This document shows positions 17,217 to 25,311 of a DNA stretch of 32,543 bases, in pieces (position 1 is the stretch's first letter; every line of letters begins with the position of its first letter). The stretch spans positions 1 through 32,543 of the forward strand of contig JAEYYX010000111.1 in NCBI GenBank assembly GCA_023428245.1, in the 5' to 3' direction. The translations under genes were made by a program, and so were the position numbers. Origin of the DNA: Pseudomonadota bacterium (GTDB lineage Bacteria; Myxococcota_A; Polyangia; Polyangiales; Polyangiaceae). The notes below the pieces were generated by a model. It did no database searches. It was not told the DNA's origin and saw nothing but the letters and a program-made list of their open reading frames with translations.

Positions 17217-17591
17217 TTACCAGATGGTTTGAAGCGAGTAGCGCGCGATGAACTCGTCCTTGGTGACGAGCGGGATGCCATCTTCTAGCGCCTGACTGAT
17301 GAGCATTCGATCGAAAGGGTCGCGGTGGATGGGCGGGAGCGTCGCAAGTCGGTCGCAATCCGCGAAGCGAATCGGGCGCAGGACGAAGCCCGCTTCGGCG
17401 ATGACCTCTTCGAGGTTGTGGGGAGCGACGAGTTTACCGAGGGCTCGTTTGACGCTCATTTCCCACGCCGATACGATGCTCACGAGAATCTCATGAGCTT
17501 CGTCTTCGATGATTTGCTGTGCCGCGGTGGAGAGATTGCCGTTGTTTTCGAGCGACCAAATCAGCGCGTGCGTGTCGAGTAGAACCCTCAC
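17217..17591 (-). CDS. vapC: PIN-domain ribonuclease toxin (VapC type)
   Basis: This is the toxin of a type II toxin-antitoxin pair; PIN toxins cut RNA, often tRNA or rRNA. The 124 residues cover one PIN domain. The acidic metal-site residues are visible: Asp6 in LLDTHALIW, Glu44 in SAWEMSVK, Asp91/Asp94 in DPFDRML, and Asp112 in TKDEF, so it should be catalytically competent. Its GTG start overlaps the antitoxin stop by four bases (GTGA). It lies between rhuM and the nucleotidyltransferase pair inside the R-M island, where such modules help keep the locus in the genome. Confidence 0.92.
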   Translation of the reverse strand: MRVLLDTHALIWSLENNGNLSTAAQQIIEDEAHEILVSIVSAWEMSVKRALGKLVAPHNLEEVIAEAGFVLRPIRFADCDRLATLPPIHRDPFDRMLISQALEDGIPLVTKDEFIARYSLQTIW

Positions 17592-17827
17592 GGTTTACCT
17601 TCCCAAAGATCCAAATCGTCGGGGTTCAAAGGCGCGTCAAAATCGCTCGCCATCTGCACCTTTCCCGCCCATTGTCCGAGCTTTCTCGTCCCCTGTCGGG
17701 CAACGGGCACGAGGCGCACCACGGGAACCCCTGCCCGAGCAATGACGACGTCTTCGCCCGCAAGCGCGCGCTCCACGAGCCGAGAGAGCTCGGTCTTGGC
17801 TTCGTGCATATTCACGGGGTCACTCAT
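17588..17827 (-). CDS. Phd/YefM-family antitoxin
   Basis: This is the antitoxin partner of the PIN toxin. It has 79 residues beginning MSDPVNMHEAKTELSRLVER, the typical Phd N-terminal DNA-binding fold. The ALAGEDVVIARAGVPVVRLV segment is also characteristic. The acidic C-terminus (NPDDLDLWEG) should bind and block the toxin. The gene precedes and overlaps vapC. Members of the family repress their own promoter, and a repeated TAGCTA motif just upstream is a likely operator. Confidence 0.92.
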   Translation of the reverse strand: MSDPVNMHEAKTELSRLVERALAGEDVVIARAGVPVVRLVPVARQGTRKLGQWAGKVQMASDFDAPLNPDDLDLWEGKP

Positions 17828-17829
17828 GT

Positions 17830-17847
17830 TAGCTAGGGTAGCTAGCT
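17830..17847 (-). promoter_or_regulatory. Candidate Phd operator: repeated TAGCTA
   Basis: Two palindromic TAGCTA boxes (17830-17835 and 17839-17844, extended by GCT) start 9 bases apart, close to one helical turn. They end 2 bases before the antitoxin ATG. There is no Shine-Dalgarno sequence between them and the ATG, so the mRNA leader may be very short. The autoregulatory role is inferred. Confidence 0.4.
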
Positions 17848-17911
17848 GTCGGAGGGGTGCAAGCCCGCTTGGTCACCAGGTTCGCTTCGTCTGCGCGGCG
17901 CGCCGGTCAGG

Positions 17912-18946
17912 CTACTGCTTTTTCCGCGTGCTGCTCTTCTCGAGCCGCTTGGCTTCGGAGATGGCCTCCTCGAAATGAACCTCGACGGGCGCAGGAAGTA
18001 CCGCGCGTTCTTGGGCGAATTTTTCATATTCGCGGTGTGCCTTTTGCGTCGCAAGCTCTTGCGTCATCTTGCCCGCGTGCATGAGAACTTCATGGTCGGC
18101 GAGCCTGAGGAAGTCATCGAGCTTTGAGATCCAGTCCGCCATGTACATGGGTTTCCGGTTCATCGCCTGCAATTCGGCGAACTCAAGGTAAGCCGTAACG
18201 ATGCGGTTCAAGGCTTCGATCTCATCGCCCCTGAGGTAGTTCTTGGCGACCGTGACGTCCGCTTTGCGTGGTTTCTCGCCGGACCACGATGTCAGCCCCA
18301 TGTTTGGTTCACCCGAGTTCGCTCGGGCCGCGATCAGCTCCGCAGCCGTGTGACCATGAGCTGCCCAATGCATCTTGTTTTGAACAGTCTTGAAGAAGAG
18401 CTGCGAAGCTTCAACGCTCGCATCGTAGTCGATGCTCGTTGCGTAGATGTCGAGGATCTTTCGATAAAAGACCTTCTCCGACGACCGGATGTCGCGAATG
18501 CGCGCGAGCAGTTCTTCGAAGTAGCGGTCATCGCCGGGGCCGGATGGATTCTTCAGCCGCTCATCATCCATCGCGAAGCCCTTCACGAGGTACTCGCGCA
18601 GTCGTTCGGTGGCCCACTTTCGAAATTGAGTTCCCCGGTGACTTCGGACGCGGAAACCGACGGCCAGGATCGCCTCGAGGCGATAGTGCTTCACGTCGCG
18701 AGAAATCGAACGATTTCCTTCGGTTCGAACTTGTAAGTAGTTCTTACAAGTTGCCTCCTCAGCTTGTTCGCCCTCCGCGTAAACCGCCTTGAGGTGAAGA
18801 GTAATATTCTGGGGGGTGGTCTGAAAGAGCTCCGCCATCTGGGCCTGTGTGAGCCATAAGGTCTCCTCCTCGAGCCGACACTGGATGCGCGTGCGCCCGT
18901 CCTCGGTCTGGTAGAGAAGTAGTCCCGGAGAATTTTCGTGCTTCAT
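17912..18946 (-). CDS. rhuM: RhuM-family protein (virulence RhuM, COG3943)
   Basis: The product has 344 residues. The N-terminal region carries a helix-turn-helix-like segment (LWLTQAQMAELFQTTPQNIT) followed by the family-typical KNYLQVRTEGNR, DVKHYRLEAILAVGFRVRS and GTQFRKWATERLREYLVKGF. The C-terminal domain contains FKTVQNKMHWAAHGHTAAEL and the lysine-rich tail. RhuM was named from a Salmonella pathogenicity island, but related genes are common inside type I restriction operons; their molecular role is not settled. The ATG overlaps the hsdS stop (ATGA) with GAGGAA upstream, so it is translated with hsdS. The family call is firm; function here is unknown. Confidence 0.9.
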   Translation of the reverse strand: MKHENSPGLLLYQTEDGRTRIQCRLEEETLWLTQAQMAELFQTTPQNITLHLKAVYAEGEQAEEATCKNYLQVRTEGNRSISRDVKHYRLEAILAVGFRVRSHRGTQFRKWATERLREYLVKGFAMDDERLKNPSGPGDDRYFEELLARIRDIRSSEKVFYRKILDIYATSIDYDASVEASQLFFKTVQNKMHWAAHGHTAAELIAARANSGEPNMGLTSWSGEKPRKADVTVAKNYLRGDEIEALNRIVTAYLEFAELQAMNRKPMYMADWISKLDDFLRLADHEVLMHAGKMTQELATQKAHREYEKFAQERAVLPAPVEVHFEEAISEAKRLEKSSTRKKQ

Positions 18947-20283
18947 GCGACTTCCTCGGCGCGTTCGGATGCGGACCTGTCCTCGCTCCCTTCCGGAGGC
19001 TTCCAGCCGCGCACATCGATCTTCCCCGTTACTGCTGCTGAGATGAGCGCCGTGCGGCGTTCGGCGAGGAGGGCGGCGGCTGCTTCCGCCGAGGAAACGA
19101 GTCTATCTGTTTTCTCGAGCCTTTCCTTTACCCACGCAACAATCGCGTCTTGCTCGCGGCGAGGGGGAATTGGAATGGAGAAATCCGCGATCTGTTTCGG
19201 ACTAATGTGTGGAACGCTGACGCCTGTAGTCTCCGGCGCGAAGTGGGCTTCGAAGAGCTTGGTGAAGCTCAGAAGCTGCATCATGTAGTCGCCGTTGAGC
19301 GTCGGTCGTGGCTTCAACGACGCTACCCGCTGAAGGAGTAGGCTCGGCACATCCTCCCTTCGTAGCTTCGCAACGCGCACACCTTCCGTGATCATGGGTC
19401 GGTCCATTCCGACGACGAGATCGCCCTCCGTCAAGTCCCATTGATCTAGTCCGTCACCCGGACGCCGCTTCCATCGCACTGTGTCCTCCCAGCGAACAAC
19501 ACCTACTCCAACGTTGATACCGCGCAGGAGACGAACCCCGGTGTCGTCGCTTGCGAAACCTGAGGAGGGGAACGCGTAGCCTGACAGGATTCGCAAATAG
19601 AAGCCGGACTTGGCTACCTTCCAATGCGCCGGGACTTGGCCTAGCCATTCGATGCCGGAATCGCGGAGGGGCGCGCTGGGGTCGAGGCCTTTTGTGACGG
19701 CGTGGCTGATGACGGCTTGGCGCTTCTCTTTGAGCAGGGCGATGAGCTGCTCCTGTTTCTCGATCAGCGCATCAATCTTCGCGGTTTCGTAGTCGAGAAA
19801 CCGAGCGATTTGGGTTTGCTCTTCGAGGTTTGGAACGCAGATAGGGAACATCCGAAGCATTGGTCGTCGCAGTGAGTCGACGGTTGACTTTGCATTCCCG
19901 GCCAAAGCAACGAGGTGGAGATGCTCGCGAAGGAAGTAGAAGAAGTACTTTCCGATGATCCTGCGGAAGTTGAAGAACAGGTAGACCCTTTGATGGATCT
20001 CGAACTTGCCGGTTGCGTGATGAAAGATCTTTCCGACTCCCGCGCCGTCGCCGGATGTGAGGACACCCTCGCCGTCGAACGAATAGGTGTTGATTCGCTC
20101 GACCGTTTGCGAGCGCACGAAGAACGGATAGGCGCCCTCTTCAATTGCATCTTGGGTATCCCGCTCACCAGTCGTGAGGTCTGAAACGCGAGCAGTCGCA
20201 ACAACGTCCCATGTTGCCGGAACCTCGCCAATCCAGTCGGTGCCTGACGAGCGATAATCGGGATATGGGAATAAGCTGCTCAC
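18943..20283 (-). CDS. hsdS: Type I restriction enzyme, S (specificity) subunit
   Basis: HsdS recognises the split target site for both methylation and cleavage. The GTG start at 20283 has AGGAGG 7 bases upstream. The 446 residues show the usual two-fold layout. The first target-recognition domain starts near TDWIGEVPATW. A central conserved helix contains EEQTQIARFLDYETAKIDAL and LLKEKRQAVISHAVTKGLDP. The second recognition domain starts near IEWLGQVPAHWKVA. A closing helix contains LLAERRTALISAAVTGKIDV. Both domains are full length, so the subunit looks intact. The recognition sequence cannot be predicted from here. Confidence 0.95.
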   Translation of the reverse strand: MSSLFPYPDYRSSGTDWIGEVPATWDVVATARVSDLTTGERDTQDAIEEGAYPFFVRSQTVERINTYSFDGEGVLTSGDGAGVGKIFHHATGKFEIHQRVYLFFNFRRIIGKYFFYFLREHLHLVALAGNAKSTVDSLRRPMLRMFPICVPNLEEQTQIARFLDYETAKIDALIEKQEQLIALLKEKRQAVISHAVTKGLDPSAPLRDSGIEWLGQVPAHWKVAKSGFYLRILSGYAFPSSGFASDDTGVRLLRGINVGVGVVRWEDTVRWKRRPGDGLDQWDLTEGDLVVGMDRPMITEGVRVAKLRREDVPSLLLQRVASLKPRPTLNGDYMMQLLSFTKLFEAHFAPETTGVSVPHISPKQIADFSIPIPPRREQDAIVAWVKERLEKTDRLVSSAEAAAALLAERRTALISAAVTGKIDVRGWKPPEGSEDRSASERAEEVA

Positions 20284-20435
20284 GAACGCACCTCCTGCAC
20301 ATCTTCAACACCGCAGCGCAGCGCCCACCCGCCAACATCCCCGCCCCGTCGCGCGCGCGCCGGGGACCAGTTGAGTGCGCCCCCACCAAACAAACGCACG
20401 GACTGCTCAGGCGCGTTCACAATGCGCTCACTCAT
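20280..20435 (-). CDS. 51-codon ORF between the DUF1016 relic and hsdS
   Basis: A short ORF of 51 residues begins MSERIVNAPEQSVRLFGGGA. It has AAAGGAG about 9 bases before its ATG. The ATG overlaps the ancestral stop of the DUF1016 gene (ATGA) and its stop overlaps the hsdS start (GTGA). I do not recognise it, and it is Arg/Gly-rich. It is in the same frame as the N-terminal part of the damaged DUF1016 gene, so the frameshift there now fuses the two. Its last codons (EVRS) echo the end of HsdM (EVHS) because of the repeated junction sequence. Confidence 0.45.
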   Translation of the reverse strand: MSERIVNAPEQSVRLFGGGALNWSPARARRGGDVGGWALRCGVEDVQEVRS

Positions 20436-21398
20436 GTTCCCTCGCTCCTTTCTTCGAGGAGGCGACGCTCCCTTGCGAGTTCGCGGGCCAGCTCTTCTTC
20501 TGTCGGGAGCAGCTGCAGATATTTTGCGGCGAAGATCTGTTTGCCTTCGCTCAAGACGGAGTATTTTGCGACGGATTCGCTCTTGTCCGAGCAGAGGATG
20601 AGGCTGCAGGAAACACTTGAGCAGATAGTTGTAGAAGACCAGATCGATGTAGAAGTCATCGTCATCGAAACGGATGTGCTTCTGCCGCGCGACGAAGGAG
20701 AAGCCCTTGCCCAGCTCCAGCATGAAGGTCTGCAGGTTGTCGATGATGGCTTGTTCGAGGGAGCTTTCGTGCAGGCTCGGGGTATCCGGGAGCTGGAGGA
20801 ATTCGAGCACGAGCGGGGAGCGGAGGATGTCCCTGGGAGAGAAAGGTTCACCGGGCAAGCGCTCGCGGGCTTTGTCGGTCAAACCGTCTTCGCCGCGGTT
20901 CGCCAGGATTCGCTGATAGAGCGACGATTGGATCTGGCGTTCGAGTTGCGCCTTGCTCCAGCCGCATTCGATGGCTTCGCGCTCGTAGAAGTCACGGGCG
21001 TGTTCATTGTCGACATGCGCGAGGGCGCGATAATGCGACCAAGTCAGTTCTGGGGCGAAGGGCCTTTCCTCAGGTGAGGATCCGCCGAATGCTAAGGGGC
21101 CCGATTTAGTCCCCGGTGGGGAGGATTTCTGAAGTACTGGAGTCGAGCCCAGAGATTTGGTCCCCGACGGGGACCAAATCGGACCGCGCCGAGGGTAGGC
21201 GAGGTAAAATCTGCGAAATCGTTGAAGATTCGGGACCGAAAAGCCCTCGACGATTTCCCGCCCGACGAGCCAATAGGCCACCACCATGTTCGTATTGACG
21301 GCCCGCACGACGTTGCCACGCGCCGCCTCCAAGATGGCCGCCACTCGTGCAAACAATTCGTCGCTCGGAGCGATGAGGCTTTTCTCGGCGTCACTCAC
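20432..21398 (-). pseudogene. DUF1016/PDDEXK nuclease-family protein, decayed
   Basis: The gene starts at the GTG at 21398, with AAGGAGG 7 bases upstream and a GTGA overlap with hsdM. Family features are clear: AVNTNMVVAYWLVGREIVE, NLQRFRRFYLAYP, LTWSHYRALAHVDNEHARDF, YEREAIECGWSKAQLERQI and DDFYIDLVFYNYLLKCF. Two pieces are missing. About 30 residues are lost between REIVE and GFSV, in frame. A second loss follows LLKCF (junction about 20605): the segment with the catalytic D/E-x-K and the stretch after it are gone. Homology resumes in another frame with LILCSDKSESVAKYSVLSEG and LPTEEELARELARER, ending at 20432. The nuclease is therefore almost certainly dead. Genes of this family often sit in type I restriction operons. 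Confidence 0.85.
21103..21180. repeat. Palindromic repeat inside the DUF1016 linker
   Basis: GATTTGGTCCCC-GAC-GGGGACCAAATC (21154-21180) is a perfect hairpin with 12-bp arms and a 3-base loop. A related imperfect copy (GATTTAGTCCCCGGTGGGGA) lies at 21103-21122. Both fall in the region coding for the low-complexity linker before the conserved WSHY motif. Confidence 0.75.
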
Positions 21399-23724
21399 GA
21401 ATGCACCTCCTTGAGCATCTCCATGATCTCCCGGGAGAGCGCATCTAAGTCCGCGTCGATCTCTTCGAGGCTGCGCGGCGGTTCGTACTGGTAAAAGTGG
21501 CGGTTGAAGGGGATTTCGTAGCCGACGACACCGACGCCTCCGTCCTTCGGGTCGCACTTGGTCGCGTCGATCCAGGCGTCAGGTACATGCGGCGCGACTT
21601 CGCGGGCGAAGTAGGCTTCGTTTTCGGCGTCGACCTCGGCGCCGCGGGCGGTCGCGGCGGTGAGCGGGACGTCCTCGTTATCGCGGAGGGCGGAGTCGGG
21701 CTGAAAGGTGACGATTTGACCCTGGTACTCGAAGGTTCCGTAGAGCGGGTTCGGCTTGTCTTTGACGACTTTCTTGATGACGGGGGCGGCGTCCGGGTTG
21801 GTCCAGGAGATCGCCGCGTCGAGCTGTTTGCGCTCCTTGGCGTCAAAGCTGACGCCGGCTTTCTTCTCGCTCGTCTTGAGGAGCCGTTCGAAGTTGTTCC
21901 AGTCGTCGTTTTGTCCTTCGCCGATGACCTTCGCGAGCACTTCTCCTTTTTCGAGGAGAGCTCTCTGCGCGAGCCAGATTTTGGAGCTGAGCAGCTCCTT
22001 GAGCTGTTTCTCTTTCAAGTCCGGGAACTCGGCCTTGAGCAGCGAACGGGCTTCGGGCTCGTCGGCGCCGAAATTGCCGTAACTCGCTTCCGTCCACGCG
22101 GCCCCGAAGACCTCGTAGAGCCTCTGCATGGCGGCGCTGAGTGCGCCGTTTTCGAAGCGGAGCGCTTGAAGCCGCTCCGGGGACATTTGCGCCGAGAGGC
22201 GTAAGGGGCGCTCAATGGTGATGCGGCGGTAGCCGAACTCGTAGCTCTTAAAGATCTTCGAGCCGAAGACGCGCTTGTCGGCCTTCTTGGTCGAGGCTCT
22301 GCCGCGGCCGCTTCCGTTCTTTGGCGCATCGCCGTCTTCGTCGAGGCTGTAGGTCGGGATGGCTTCGAAGGCGCCGAAGGTGCGCGTGATGAGCGCGATT
22401 TCTTTCTCGCCGAGCTCCTGGCGCTTCGAGCCGAGCGACTTTCTCATCTTCTGGTAACAATGGACCGCGTTGATGAGCTGGACCCTTCCTTTTCGCTCCT
22501 CGCTCTTCTTGTTCGAGAGGATCCAGACGTAGGTCGAGATGCCCGTGTTGTAGAACATGTCCGTGGGCAGGGCGACGATGGCTTCGAGCAGATCGCTCTC
22601 GAGGATGTGCCGGCGGATTTCGCTCTCGCCGCTGCCAGCGCCGCCGGTGAAGAGGGGCGAGCCGTTCAGGATGATGCCGATGCGGCTGCCGCCGCGGTTT
22701 TTGTCGCCGGGCGCGTAGTCCGTCATCTTGCTGAGCAAGTGGAGCAAGAAGAGCAGCGAGCCGTCGCTGACTCGGGGAAGGCCGGGACCGAAGCGGCCGA
22801 GGTGCTTTTTGACCTTGTGTTCCTCGGAGATCTTCTCTTCGATCTTCTTCCAGTCGACGCCGAAGGGCGGATTCGACAGCATGTAGTCGAAGCGCTGGTT
22901 CGGGAGCTGGTCGTCGCTCAGGGTGTTGCCGAGTTTGATGTTCTGGACCTCTTGGCCCTTGATGAGCATGTCGGCTTTACAGATCGCGTAACTCTCGGCG
23001 TTCAGCTCCTGGCCAAAGGCGCGCATCATAGCCTGCGGATTGCGCTCGTAGACGTACTCCATGCCGCTCGAGAGGAAGCCGCCGGTGCCCGCGGTCGGAT
23101 CGTAGATCCTCCGGACGGCGCTCGGGTCGCGCAGCGCTTGATCATCTTCGATGAAGACGAGGGAGGTCGTGAGATGGACGATGTCTCTCGGGGTGAAGTG
23201 TTCTCCGGCCGTTTCGTTGCTGCTCTCCGCGAAACGCCGGATCAGCTCTTCGAACACGAGGCCCATTTCGTGGTTCGAGACGGTCTCGGGGTGGAGATCG
23301 GTCGAGGCGACCTTTTGAACGACCTTGAAGAGGAGGTTCGCTTCGGCCAGCGAGTGGACGAACTCCTCGAAGCGGAAGTGATCGAAGATCTCGCGGGCGT
23401 CCGGACTGAAGCCCTGGACGTAGGTGAGCAGGTTGCCCTTGATGTCCGTCGTGCCGAGCTTCGACAGATCCATGGGCGAGGTGTTGAAGAACTTCTGTCC
23501 GGCGATGCCCGGCAAGATCTTCTCGCGCATGTACTCGGGCTGGTCCGCCATCTTCGCGGCTTCCTGGACGACCTTGTCTTTCGTCTTCTCGAGCACGCAC
23601 TCGAGGCGCCGGAGGACGGTGAAGGGCAGGATGATGCGCCCGTACTGGGACTGCTTGAAATCGCCGCGCAGGAGATCGCTAAGTTCCAGATGTACGCGGC
23701 GAGCTGGGAGGCGTTCTGAGACAT
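21395..23724 (-). CDS. hsdM: Type I restriction enzyme, M (methyltransferase) subunit, N-terminal frameshift
   Basis: HsdM is the SAM-dependent adenine methyltransferase of the system. The expected N-terminus starts at the ATG at 23724 (MSQNASQLAAYIWNLA), but homology then moves to another frame with DLLRGDFKQSQYGRIILPFT. One base seems missing near 23677. The second frame is open from there to 21395; its first standard start is GTG at 23596, giving 733 residues. It holds motif I DPTAGTGGF (166-174) and the catalytic NPPF (242-245). Rejoined, the length would be about 776. If the shift is real, only an N-terminally truncated protein could be made. The run is not a homopolymer, so phase variation is unlikely. 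The stop overlaps the DUF1016 start (GTGA). Confidence 0.9.
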
Positions 23725-23895
23725 GCGGGGGAGGCTCGCTTCTAGCCGGAGCGTCGCGAGCCTGTCGACCCGCAATCTCTCGGTCCGCGGAGCTTCCGAT
23801 CAGCGCGGATTCACGAAGTTTCTCGAGCTCCGGGACAGTGAACCTCGCCCCCCGCCGCCCTTCGCTCCGCTGAAAAGGCCGTGCTCCGGCGAGGA

Positions 23896-25296
23896 TTATG
23901 CTGGGTCCGGCAGAGCAATGCGAAGGGCGCGGACGAAGCGTCCAGGCAGGTCACCTTCGGCACTTCGGAAGACCGCGAGCGCGCGATCCGCGGGATGTTC
24001 CCTCTTTTCGAGGAGCGCCTCGAGCGGCGCGAGGTAGAGCGACTCATCACGTCCATCCTCGCCGAGGCGCGCTCGACGCTGAAGACCTCCGCGCGCCATC
24101 TCGCAGAGTCGCTCGGCCGCCACGAAATTGTCGAGCCCACCAAAGGGCCGCGCTCGCGCAGCGAGCCCCGAGGTCACGAGCTCAGGGCGCGCCGCCATGA
24201 CCTCTTCGTAGCGAAACGACTCGACGAAGGACAGCGCCTCCGAGAGCGCCTGCTCGTCGTAGAAGAGCCCGGTCCAGAGCGCGACCATACTGAGCGCGAG
24301 CTCAGGTGATTGTGAGTCGGCGGACCGGACCTCGATCGTATTCTTCAGGCGCACCTCGGGGAAGAGCGTCGTCAGGTGAAGCTTGAAGTCGGCGAGAGTC
24401 GCGCGATGACCTTCGAAGCCGTTCTGCAAGAAGTCCCGGAAGGTCTGGCCGGTATTTTCGACCACCCTTCCGTCCCGCCAAAGCAGGAACATCCCCGAAT
24501 CGAGCGCCCACTCCGCGTAGTCTTTGTAGCGGAGCTCGTCGAGGGGCTTTCTCCAGAGCGGCTCGATGAGTCCACTGCGGGAGGGATCCATATCCAGCCA
24601 AACAGCTCCGCGCTCGGAGAGGCGCCCGCTCGGAGCTCCTTCTTTGAAAGGGGAGTTCGCGAACATCGCGTGGACGAGCGGCGAGAGCCGCAGCCCGAGC
24701 GCCACCTTCAACATGCCGTCTCGTTCGCTCGAGCGGTCGAAATTCGCTTGGACCGTGGCGGTCCGCTGCATCATGTCGTGCGCCCGCACGCCGCGCGTCG
24801 GCAGGTAGCGGCGCATGATCGGGTAGCGCAACTTCGGGACCCAGGGCAGCTCCTCGAGCCGCGCGCTCGGGTGGAAACCTGTCGCGAGCCATACGATGTC
24901 GAGGGACTCGGAGATCGGGCGGATTTCTCCGAGGTGATTTGTCTGTTCTTGGGCGACGGCGTGGACGTCCGGCTGAGGAGCTCCAGACAGCTCGAGCTGA
25001 GCTCCCGGTTCCAGCGTCACGCTCGCATTGTTTCGGGTGAGCCCGAGCACCGGACCGCCCTCTTGTTCGACGATTGTGCTCCACCCAAAGCGCTCATGGA
25101 GCGAAGCCATGACCTTACATACGCCGAACTCTTGGCCATAGCCGAGGGGCTCGAGCGTGCTCCGCCGGACACCAATCTTCTCACTCTCGGCGCCAATCAG
25201 CCCAGTCCCGTCAGGTCGCTCGGACCGATAGAAGGACTCGACGAGCGCCTCAAAATCAGCGGGCTCGCTCCCCGCACCATCAAAAACGGAGCTCAT
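23896..25296 (-). CDS. gshA: Glutamate-cysteine ligase, plant/alphaproteobacterial type
   Basis: The enzyme joins glutamate and cysteine with ATP, the first step of glutathione synthesis, in the cytoplasm. The 466-residue length and motifs match the plant-like class rather than the E. coli GshA class: GLIGAESEKIGV (31-42), EQEGGPVLGLTRNNASVTLE plus PGAQLELSGAPQPDVH, then ATGFHPSAR, LPWVPKLRYPIMRRYLPTRG and MMQRTATVQANFD. The ATG has GAGG about 9 bases upstream and lies 15 bases after tyrS, so the two genes probably share a transcript. No glutathione synthetase gene is visible here. The 171-base gap after its stop (23725-23895) holds no gene and should contain the island's hsdM promoter. Confidence 0.92.
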   Translation of the reverse strand: MSSVFDGAGSEPADFEALVESFYRSERPDGTGLIGAESEKIGVRRSTLEPLGYGQEFGVCKVMASLHERFGWSTIVEQEGGPVLGLTRNNASVTLEPGAQLELSGAPQPDVHAVAQEQTNHLGEIRPISESLDIVWLATGFHPSARLEELPWVPKLRYPIMRRYLPTRGVRAHDMMQRTATVQANFDRSSERDGMLKVALGLRLSPLVHAMFANSPFKEGAPSGRLSERGAVWLDMDPSRSGLIEPLWRKPLDELRYKDYAEWALDSGMFLLWRDGRVVENTGQTFRDFLQNGFEGHRATLADFKLHLTTLFPEVRLKNTIEVRSADSQSPELALSMVALWTGLFYDEQALSEALSFVESFRYEEVMAARPELVTSGLAARARPFGGLDNFVAAERLCEMARGGLQRRARLGEDGRDESLYLAPLEALLEKREHPADRALAVFRSAEGDLPGRFVRALRIALPDPA

Positions 25297-25311
25297 GAAT
25301 CGGTCCTCACT

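Noticed and set aside
21103..21180. Possible CRISPR-like repeat
   Set aside because: Only two unequal palindromes inside a coding frame, no regular spacers and no cas gene.
22460..23719. 419-residue plus-strand ORF inside hsdM
   Set aside because: Antisense to hsdM; composition is the typical mirror of a GC-rich gene.
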